Source: Vulcanimicrobiota bacterium
Lineage (GTDB): Bacteria > Vulcanimicrobiota > JAJTBE01
Length of the DNA stretch: 56,018 nucleotides
Reading direction: 5' to 3'
NCBI GenBank assembly: GCA_021107945.1
Contig: JAIORV010000109.1
Location: 1-56,018, forward strand
Positions 50,596-56,018 of this stretch are shown here, one piece after another (the stretch's first letter is position 1; each line of letters opens with the position of its first letter). The notes beneath the pieces were generated by a model, which had not been told where the DNA came from, did not search any database, and worked only from the letters and a program-made list of their open reading frames with translations. The position numbers and the translations under genes are program-made.

Positions 50596-51663
50596 TTATG
50601 GTGCGTAGATGTCCGATACTATTCTTATCTTCTCTACGACGGTTCTTATTACTTCTATTTTTACTTCCTTCTCCTCGTCTGTCTCTTCATCTTTTTTCTT
50701 TATCGTCTCGGTAACTTTCTGCCGGGACATTTCGAGTTGGTAGGAGTTCATAACGTCGGCGGATTCGGAGCCGAACATGTCGAAGTATATCTTTTTATTT
50801 ACCCTGTTTTTCCAGAAATAGCTTACGGAGTTGTATGTATTGAATTCGTAATCCGCAAATATCATACGGCAAATATCTTTCCACACACTCCAGTTTTTCT
50901 TCAGGCTCGAACGGGTATATGATTTGGATTTCTTTATAACATTGGGGTTGTCCAGGGGATTTGCATTTCTATAGAATTTCTTTATGATAATTGGTTTTCC
51001 TGAAGGTACAAATGAAAATGCGCCGGCGGCGGATCTTGTGGTTTTCAGGAATGTGAGAACATCAAAAAGAGGAGCCGAGGAGCATCTCGTTTTTCCATCC
51101 CGTATCAATACAGGCTCGATATTCCCTATGACTATGTTGTTCTTTCCTTTACCCTTGAATGTTTCCAGTACCAGGAGCTTGATTGATTTAACCGGTGGCT
51201 GGGTTGAATACAACAAAACCAGATCTTTATGAGGCGCACCGTCCAATCGGCGGTTGTATTCATGAACCTCTGTTTTTAATCCGGATGCTGAAGGCTTTTG
51301 AATGATGACCTTGAACCTTTTCAATCTCGAATATTCATAAAATCTTTTTGTGGAACGCCCGAATCCCGGGGCGATTCTAAGGGCAAGAAGTCTGGCGGGC
51401 TTTGTGAATGTGAATTTTATCCATTCCCCTTTTTTGGGATTAAACTTGTTCGCCGCCATCCAGGGAGTGTTGGGATTCCCGTTGAAGGCTTTACTCGGAG
51501 TGAATTTAATGTCGTCGTAATCGTCGCAATATGATGAGCATGAGACCACTCCCGCCGCTCCGTTCACGGTCATGCCCTGTCTCTGCTGTGCATACCCGTT
51601 GACTGTGGAAACAGTAAGGGCAAGCAATATTAAAACAAGAATCAAGTAATTCTTTCTTTTCAT
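50596..51663 (-). CDS. Secreted protein with NADase-type/discoidin-like domain (paralogue C)
   Basis: 355 aa, signal peptide MKRKNYLILVLILLALTVST to about residue 25, GGGAGG before the ATG. Here the discoidin-like domain is N-terminal: SKAFNGNPNTPWMAANKFNP, GEWIKFTFTKPARLLALRIA, PGFGRSTKRFYEYSRLKRFK and LVLETFKGKGKNNIVIGNIE. It shares the 'FDG/FNG-N-x-T-x-W' and 'GxxxxxFxxxxRxK' landmarks with the proteins at 10743 and 26849. The C-terminal 170 residues are basic and unfamiliar (SVWKDICRMIFADYEFNTYN), ending with a Glu/Lys stretch. Likely periplasmic or surface; ligand unknown. Confidence 0.78.
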   Translation of the reverse strand: MKRKNYLILVLILLALTVSTVNGYAQQRQGMTVNGAAGVVSCSSYCDDYDDIKFTPSKAFNGNPNTPWMAANKFNPKKGEWIKFTFTKPARLLALRIAPGFGRSTKRFYEYSRLKRFKVIIQKPSASGLKTEVHEYNRRLDGAPHKDLVLLYSTQPPVKSIKLLVLETFKGKGKNNIVIGNIEPVLIRDGKTRCSSAPLFDVLTFLKTTRSAAGAFSFVPSGKPIIIKKFYRNANPLDNPNVIKKSKSYTRSSLKKNWSVWKDICRMIFADYEFNTYNSVSYFWKNRVNKKIYFDMFGSESADVMNSYQLEMSRQKVTETIKKKDEETDEEKEVKIEVIRTVVEKIRIVSDIYAP

Positions 51664-51906
51664 TTTTTCCTCCCGTTAAATAAAATGATTCCAATAAACC
51701 CATCACGAATGAGTGACGGCTGAAAACTTACAATTTGTTTCGTCATTTCTAATTTAAATTTCTAAAATGACTTTTGAAAAATTCTTTGAACCCGGAATAA
51801 AACCTTCCATAAATTGTAGAATTATTTTGGTAAGTTATAATCGAGGTTGGAAACCTCTCTTGCAGTTGGTTCAAATGTATGTAAAATATAAAGGAGGACA
51901 CTAAAA

Positions 51907-52998
51907 ATGAACAAGAAATCGGGCTCGAAAATTTTCATTTTATTATTTCTAACGGCGGTGATAATACTCATGTGGGCGGGCGTGGCGCAAAGCAGGACAC
52001 TAAGGCGTTCGGATCCCGTGAAGAGCTTTGTTTCACAATGCACTTTCTATAAACTTGTAGTATATAAGAATATCACGATAATTCCGATAAAAGCGCCTGA
52101 TAGATCAGTAAAAGGCGGGGTCTTGACGCTTGACGAGGCAATCTCGGCAGGAACTCTCACAGTGACGGAAGTAAGTAGATCGGGAAGTGTGAACTCCCTT
52201 GCCGTTACCAATAATTCCAGTAAACCTGTCTATATAATGGCCGGTGAAATATTGAGAGGCTCAAAGCAAGACAGAGTTTTGAAGGACGATGCCCTCATAC
52301 CGCCGAAAAGCGGAAAGATAATCGTCTCCGCTTTCTGCGTCGAAAAGGGAAGATGGACATATAAAACGGATAAATTCAAATCCGATAAACAGACTGCAAA
52401 CATAAGTGTGAGACAGATGGCGAAAGCGTCAAAATCACAATCCGCCGTATGGGACGGAGTGGCAAAAACCAATAAAAGATTCAAAGCCAAGGAGTCCGGA
52501 TCCCTTGCAATGTCATATAATTCCAAAGAGGTAAAGAAACAAAAGTCCCTGTATAACTCAAGATTGATTAATATCCCCAAAAAATACCCAAAAGCAAACG
52601 GTGTGGTTGTAATCATAAACGGAGAAGTTCTTGTAGTCGATGTATTCTCCGACAGAGTGATATTTAACAAGCTCTGGAGCAAGCTTTCAGCTTCATACAC
52701 CCTGGAGGCGATCAGCAGGAATAAAATGCCATATTCTGCGTCCAGTGTATCACACAAGAGACTTGCAAAAGAGTTTCTCACCAGGATAAGACAGGCGGAT
52801 ATTACATATTCAAAATCCCCCGGAACCGGGAAGCAGATAGAGATTAGCTCACTGCAAATAACCGGATCGGGACTTTTATACGCAGGCTCGCCCCTTCACC
52901 TGGATGCCTTCCCGAGACCTCCCGTGACAAAACAGCAAAAGCCCATTCCGCAGTTGCAAAGAAACTATACGCCGAACCAGCAGCAGCAAAATAGATAG
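51907..52998 (+). CDS. Secreted ARPP-1 (DUF6569) family protein
   Basis: 363 aa, AGGAGG 9 bases before the ATG, and a signal peptide (FILLFLTAVIILMWAGVAQS). The ARPP-1 family core is clear: ITIIPIKAPDRS, LTLDEAISAGTLTVTEVSRS, SVNSLAVTNNSSKPVYIMAG, EILRGSKQDRVLKDDALIPP, and IIVSAFCVEKGRW. The second half (KKYPKANGVVVIINGEVLVV, VDVFSDRVIFNKLWSKLSAS) repeats the fold's strand pattern. The C-terminus is Gln/Pro-rich (QQKPIPQLQRNYTPNQQQQN). The biochemical role of the family is not known to me. Confidence 0.85.
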   Translation: MNKKSGSKIFILLFLTAVIILMWAGVAQSRTLRRSDPVKSFVSQCTFYKLVVYKNITIIPIKAPDRSVKGGVLTLDEAISAGTLTVTEVSRSGSVNSLAVTNNSSKPVYIMAGEILRGSKQDRVLKDDALIPPKSGKIIVSAFCVEKGRWTYKTDKFKSDKQTANISVRQMAKASKSQSAVWDGVAKTNKRFKAKESGSLAMSYNSKEVKKQKSLYNSRLINIPKKYPKANGVVVIINGEVLVVDVFSDRVIFNKLWSKLSASYTLEAISRNKMPYSASSVSHKRLAKEFLTRIRQADITYSKSPGTGKQIEISSLQITGSGLLYAGSPLHLDAFPRPPVTKQQKPIPQLQRNYTPNQQQQNR

Positions 52999-53014
52999 GC
53001 TTTATTGTTTATTA

Positions 53015-53127
53015 ATCACCGCAAAGACCACAAAGACCACAAAGAATTTAAAAAGGTCTTTGTGTTCTTTGCAGATTCGCGGCTAATTTTGTCCTCTGCG
53101 AACTCCGCGATCTCTGCGTTGAAAAAA
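53015..53127. repeat. CTTTGTGG/CTCTGCG-family repeats
   Basis: CACCGCAAAGACCACAAAGA ... CTTTGTGTTCTTTGCAGATT and then CCTCTGCGAACTCCGCGATC, ending GCGTTGAAAAAACC. The second half is nearly the same as 32575-32608. It lies between two convergent genes. Confidence 0.85.
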
Positions 53128-53144
53128 CCACCAACTTCCATTTA

Positions 53145-53699
53145 TCACCAATCAAGGGGCTTCGCAAGAATCTCTCTTATCTTCATTCCGAACATCTCGT
53201 TCGAGGGCATCGCAGATATAATTATAACTGTGTCCGCGCCTCTGCCTGTGCCGGACACCGAGATAACGTCATCGGGCGGGATAAGTCCCGCATCACACGC
53301 CATGGCTGCTATTTCTATGCAAACCTTAGTTCCCTGTCCAAACATTCTCCAGGAAGAACAGCATACGTCTTCCTGCGAGAAACCGAGATTCTTTTTTATG
53401 GACTTGCCCAGGTTCCGTGTAACCATTGTGCCGGTGAGAACTTGGATCCCGGCCTCTTTCATCATTTCGCCTGTCTTTTCCCTGAACTCTTGAACGCCGG
53501 GAGTCTTGAATCCCGTGTTATGCGTGACTACTACAATATTCAGGTCGGGATTTTTCTTCTTGTATTCAAGGGCTTTCTCGGCAGTGTCGCCAAGTGACGA
53601 AGCGATTACCACATGTTTTATTCCTCTTTTCGCAGCCTCGGAGAATGCAATCTCAAGTGATTTATCAGTGTTATGATGACCGGCTTTTTCAAAATACAT
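53145..53699 (-). CDS. Stand-alone pyruvate-kinase C-terminal-domain-like protein
   Basis: 184 aa matching the PK alpha/beta allosteric domain without the catalytic barrel: TDKSLEIAFSEAAKRGIKHV, VIASSLGDTAEKALEY, VVVTHNTGFKTPGVQEF, then CIEIAAMACDAGLIPPDDVI and SVSGTGRGADTVIIISAM. Such single-domain proteins are widespread in anaerobes and archaea; ligand binding is expected but the role is unknown. AGGATG precedes the ATG. No metabolic neighbour points to a pathway. Confidence 0.87.
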   Translation of the reverse strand: MYFEKAGHHNTDKSLEIAFSEAAKRGIKHVVIASSLGDTAEKALEYKKKNPDLNIVVVTHNTGFKTPGVQEFREKTGEMMKEAGIQVLTGTMVTRNLGKSIKKNLGFSQEDVCCSSWRMFGQGTKVCIEIAAMACDAGLIPPDDVISVSGTGRGADTVIIISAMPSNEMFGMKIREILAKPLDW

Positions 53700-53812
53700 G
53701 TTATATCATCCTTTCTTTTATATCATTTTTCAGGTTGGAATCCCGGGGTGGTCTGAGTGCTTAGTGTCAATTGTTCAAGCCATTTTTTGGATCCCGAAAC
53801 AAGTTCGGGATG

Positions 53813-54005
53813 ACTTATTGGACAACTCCGAAGGGCGACGCTCCAAACATTGGGTATTTAGCCATTTTAAAGTGGACTGCATCTGTTTTGGAAACCACTG
53901 AAGTGGTTAAATCAAGTAAAAAGGGGTGGTTGCGCCCTTTCTTCCACCATAATAAATTATGGTCATCGCACTTCTTGCATTAATAAACCGTGGTATTGTT
54001 CTAAC
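53813..54005. mobile_element. MITE-like hairpin-array element, copy 4 (diverged)
   Basis: Left end TTATTGGACAACTCC and right end GGTATTGTTCTAACTT resemble the inverted repeats of copy 1. Internal palindromes AACCACTGAAGTGGTT (about 53892-53907) and CACCATAATAAATTATGGT (about 53945-53963) match the family. More decayed than the others. Confidence 0.6.
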
Positions 54006-54158
54006 TTCCACTTATTAATAATTGTGATTTTTTACCAAATACTTATAATACCCTTTTCTTGTCATGTGAGTTCCTTTTGTTTAATGCTGTTGAGATCACC
54101 TGCAATCCCTATCTCCTTCTCCGCCATCTCATACAACTCACTCAAAAGTCTTCATCGT

Positions 54159-54193
54159 ATAAAAAGAACGAAGGCTTTAACAGCCTTCGTTCT
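54159..54193 (-). terminator. Rho-independent terminator of the lipoprotein gene
   Basis: Perfect 12-bp stem AGAACGAAGGCT / AGCCTTCGTTCT with a 5-base loop, followed on the minus strand by TTTTTA, about 30 bases after the stop at 54223. Confidence 0.92.
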
Positions 54194-54222
54194 AAAACAG
54201 AATTTCCTATATTATGAATTCA

Positions 54223-54939
54223 TTATCTGTCTTTTGTGCTCCAGGATCCGCTTGCTCCTGTGCTTGTAACGGTTCCTGTGTATGTGCCTGAGGTATAGTA
54301 ATTTTCAACTATGCCGGAAACGGTTCCACCGGAGGTTACTGCGCCGACTCCTGCGCCCAGACCTGTTGATGTGCTATCAAACAGAAGAATTACTGATCCT
54401 TCGTTTCCAATTGCGGTCAGTGCGCTTCCAGCGTCCTCACCTGTGAATGATCCATTATAGCCACCTGCGTAGCCTGATACTGTGGTGTCGGTTGTCTGAA
54501 GCGTGCCACTGAATGATGCGGCGCTTGACACTCCATTGATTGTGACCAAGCCTGAAACTGTGCTTCCTGTTACTGAACCTGTGAAGGTTCCTGTTCCTCC
54601 GTCGGTTGCGCCCCATGTGCCTGTGAATGCTCCATTTGCATTGATTGTGCCATAACCATAACCATAACCGTTCAATTCGACTCCATGGACGAGAATATAG
54701 CCATTGGAGCAGATAATGCCAGTGAATGTTCCGGTATTCTGATCTTCACCTATGAAGTTTCCTGAATATGTTCCTGCGTAGCCGGATACTGTTGTATCTG
54801 CTGCCTGTTTGGTTGCGGTCCAGGATCCTGTATAAGTCTGATCTCCATCATTGCTACTTCCGCCGCCACATCCCATTAATATAGTGGTGAAAGCCAGTAC
54901 CATAAGAATGGCGATAACCTTGAATGCTTTGTTTTTCAT
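54223..54939 (-). CDS. Gly/Thr/Ser-rich repeat lipoprotein
   Basis: 238 aa, GGAGG before the ATG. A lipoprotein signal ends ILMGCGGGS. The mature protein is almost wholly Gly, Thr, Ser and aromatic residues arranged as beta repeats: GSWTATKQAADTTVSGYAGT and YSGNFIGEDQNTGTF, then SGTLQTTDTTVSGYAGGYNG and SFTGEDAGS, a clear internal duplication of about 110 residues. TGTFTGSVTGSTVSGLVTIN adds further short strands. Resembles outer-membrane-linked beta-solenoid or transferrin-binding-like barrel proteins in composition, but no family is identified. Confidence 0.83.
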   Translation of the reverse strand: MKNKAFKVIAILMVLAFTTILMGCGGGSSNDGDQTYTGSWTATKQAADTTVSGYAGTYSGNFIGEDQNTGTFTGIICSNGYILVHGVELNGYGYGYGTINANGAFTGTWGATDGGTGTFTGSVTGSTVSGLVTINGVSSAASFSGTLQTTDTTVSGYAGGYNGSFTGEDAGSALTAIGNEGSVILLFDSTSTGLGAGVGAVTSGGTVSGIVENYYTSGTYTGTVTSTGASGSWSTKDR

Positions 54940-54993
54940 GTTTTGCCTCCATTTTATTTTGTTTTACTTTTTTAGTTTTTGCCTTTAGTTTAA

Positions 54994-55125
54994 TTAAATC
55001 GATAATTGCTTTGTGATTGCAGAGTTGGCAAAAAAATAAGAAGAGCAATCACTGCAGCATAATATTTTTACATCACCCCCCTGTAAATCTATAAAATAAC
55101 TTGTAGGGGTAATTTGATAATTCAT
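54994..55125 (-). CDS. Possible 43-aa Cys-containing peptide
   Basis: ATG 55125 is preceded by AAGGAAGG and AGGA at suitable spacing. Product begins MNYQITPTSYFIDLQGGDVK, then ILCCSDCSSYFFANSAITKQ, with three Cys in CCSDC. It lies directly upstream of, and in the same direction as, the lipoprotein gene (54-base gap). No homologue is known to me. A short leader-like peptide or a chance frame are both possible. Confidence 0.35.
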   Translation of the reverse strand: MNYQITPTSYFIDLQGGDVKILCCSDCSSYFFANSAITKQLSI

Positions 55126-55283
55126 CGTCTTTTTCCTTCCTTGAATCCTTGAATCATGGAAATATTTGAGATGCCATTTCCGCATGTTGACATTCGCTGT
55201 TATATAACCTATTATTAATAAATATTAATATATAAGAGATTAATATGATTAACAGTCTTTAAAACATTTGAGAGGAGTGAATT

Positions 55284-55607
55284 TTGGATCCTATCAATCC
55301 CGGATTTGTCAAGGATCCCTATGATATGCAAGAAAATCTAAAAGAGCTGATGAAGCAAAAACTGGATCCGCTTCTTATGGATATAGTTAACCAGAACCCC
55401 GCAACCGTACCGATTATTATCCAGACGATTGACGGCTTGAAAGATGCGGACAGAGAAAAGGTTGATGGATTAGGCGGTAAAGTGAAAGATGATTTGTACA
55501 TTATCAATGCCTTCTCGGCTGATATGTCCACTGATGCCATAGTCGAACTTATCAAAGAGTCAAGAATTATAAAGGTTTATTATGACGCTGAGGTAAGGGC
55601 GGTTTAA
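55284..55607 (+). CDS. Stand-alone inhibitor I9 / subtilase-propeptide-like protein
   Basis: 107 aa with a TTG start at 55284; GAGGAG is 7 bases upstream. After a polar N-terminus, residues 25-107 look like the ferredoxin-like fold of S8 propeptides: LDPLLMDIVNQNPATVPIII, QTIDGLKDADREKVDGLGGK, VKDDLYIINAFSADMSTDAI, VELIKESRIIKVYYDAEVRA. In subtilases this precedes the protease; here the gene stops right there, with no protease following. Could be a cytoplasmic protease inhibitor, a chaperone in trans, or the detached front of a lost subtilase. No signal peptide. Confidence 0.72.
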   Translation: MDPINPGFVKDPYDMQENLKELMKQKLDPLLMDIVNQNPATVPIIIQTIDGLKDADREKVDGLGGKVKDDLYIINAFSADMSTDAIVELIKESRIIKVYYDAEVRAV

Positions 55608-55725
55608 AAGGAAGTTGGAAATTAGAGGTTAGAAGCTGGAAATTAGAAGTTGGAAGAGAGGGTATCGAAAAAGCCCTTTGAAGGCGGTAATAGTCAGCTT
55701 AAAATTCACCAGGAAGCCACAACTC

Positions 55726-55753
55726 GGGAAATGGGAAATGGGAAATGGGAAAT
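55726..55753. repeat. 7-bp tandem array GGGAAAT, 4 copies
   Basis: Four perfect GGGAAAT units followed by decayed ones (GAGAAGC, GAGAAAC, GGGAAAAG). Confidence 0.93.
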
Positions 55754-55850
55754 GAGAAGCGAGAAACGGGAAAAGGAATTACCGTCTCCCGATTCTCACA
55801 TCCCGCCCCCAGTACAAACAGAGGACACGAAGTTTTTTATTTTTTAGATT

Positions 55851-55910
55851 CTTCGTGAACTTCGTGAACTTCGTGAACTTCGTGAACTTCGTGAACTTCG
55901 TGGCTTCGTG
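55851..55910. repeat. 9-bp tandem array CTTCGTGAA, 5 or more copies
   Basis: Five CTTCGTGAA units, then CTTCGTGGCTTCGTGGTGAA. A member of the CTTTGTGG/CTCTGCG family; the opposite arm ACAGAGGACACGAAG lies at about 55819-55833. Confidence 0.93.
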
Positions 55911-55963
55911 GTGAATATGTGTTTTTTCGACATTCTCAAGTTGTAGATTAAAAGAAATATAGC

Positions 55964-56018
55964 TTCAATAAAAGTAACTATTCAATAAAAGTAACTATTC
56001 AATAAAAGTAACTATTCA
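55964..56018. repeat. 17-bp tandem array at the window edge
   Basis: Three perfect copies of TTCAATAAAAGTAACTA plus TTCA, cut by the end of the window, so its real copy number is unknown. Confidence 0.95.

Larger units (their letters stand above)
53700..54222. other. Intergenic region with repeat debris
   Basis: Contains a short hairpin ATCCCGAAACAAGTTCGGGAT-type (53791-53811), the fourth hairpin-array element, an AT-rich stretch, and the lipoprotein gene's terminator. No gene is supported. Confidence 0.7.
55608..56018. other. Terminal intergenic region made largely of tandem repeats
   Basis: GGAAATTAGA/GTTGGAA short repeats (55611-55660), a 7-bp array (55726-55753), a CTTTGTGG-family inverted pair with a 9-bp array (55819-55915) and a 17-bp array running off the window end. 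No gene is supported. Confidence 0.85.

Overview
The window is about 56 kb of AT-leaning bacterial chromosome (roughly 40-43% G+C by eye). Its genes are in short operons on both strands, with unusually repeat-rich intergenic gaps. Cell-envelope clues (lipoprotein signals, a lytic transglycosylase, BamE/SmpA-like small proteins) suggest a diderm bacterium. The molybdenum hydroxylase, GdhA-type glutamate dehydrogenase, radical SAM proteins and Ser/Thr kinase/TPR proteins would fit an anaerobic, little-cultured lineage. I cannot name the phylum from sequence alone. There is no rRNA, recognisable tRNA, CRISPR array, phage or intact transposase.

Layout. 0.1-4.9 kb (minus): a membrane Ser/Thr kinase, then tsaE-tsaB-rimI-tsaD, a tRNA t6A cluster with RimI. 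5.1-9.0 kb (plus): a three-subunit molybdenum hydroxylase operon (FAD, [2Fe-2S], Moco subunits) preceded by a folded leader that may be a Moco-type riboswitch. 9.0-15.9 kb (minus): an orphan GspF/PilC protein, a secreted protein with a discoidin/NADase-like C-terminus, and a 1295-aa zinc-ribbon/TerB-like/acidic/TPR protein. 16-19.4 kb: two tandem BamE-like exported proteins, an MBL hydrolase and a lytic transglycosylase. 19.8-24.4 kb: an NSS transporter with a very large insertion plus a 47-aa partner missed by ordinary ORF calling, then glutamate dehydrogenase behind a Cys-rich small protein. 25-28 kb: a Met/Gly-rich NlpC/P60-like protein containing 11 consecutive Met, and a second NADase-like-domain protein. 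28-31.5 kb (minus): an orphan [2Fe-2S] subunit, a degenerate MocA-like protein and a secreted 5'-nucleotidase. 31.9-37 kb: hypotheticals, a geranylgeranyl-reductase-like flavoprotein and methyltransferase pair, and two convergent toxin-antitoxin modules (RelE type and HicAB).

37.8-46.6 kb (plus) is the most distinctive block. It holds an unknown membrane protein, a SxtJ-like small membrane protein, a NodU-type carbamoyltransferase split by a -1 frameshift at an A_AAA_AAT site, a membrane-anchored metallo-beta-lactamase-fold protein that has lost its metal ligands, and two paralogous GT-C-like polytopic proteins. Together they look like an envelope-glycan export or modification locus. An ankyrin lipoprotein and a radical SAM enzyme follow. 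48.8-55.6 kb: a HepT/MntA module, a SPASM-domain remnant, a third NADase-like-domain protein, an ARPP-1 family secreted protein, a stand-alone pyruvate-kinase C-domain protein, a repeat-rich lipoprotein and a stand-alone I9-like propeptide protein.

The intergenic DNA carries several repeat families: a hairpin-array element with TTTAAGACAACACC-type terminal inverted repeats (four copies), a double-palindrome REP-like element, a TGTCATCCTGAGCG-bounded element, a GCGGGTTT/AAACCCGC palindrome (with a related one inside a coding sequence), a CTCTGCG/CTTTGTGG family, and tandem arrays with periods of 7, 9, 14, 17 and 20 bp.
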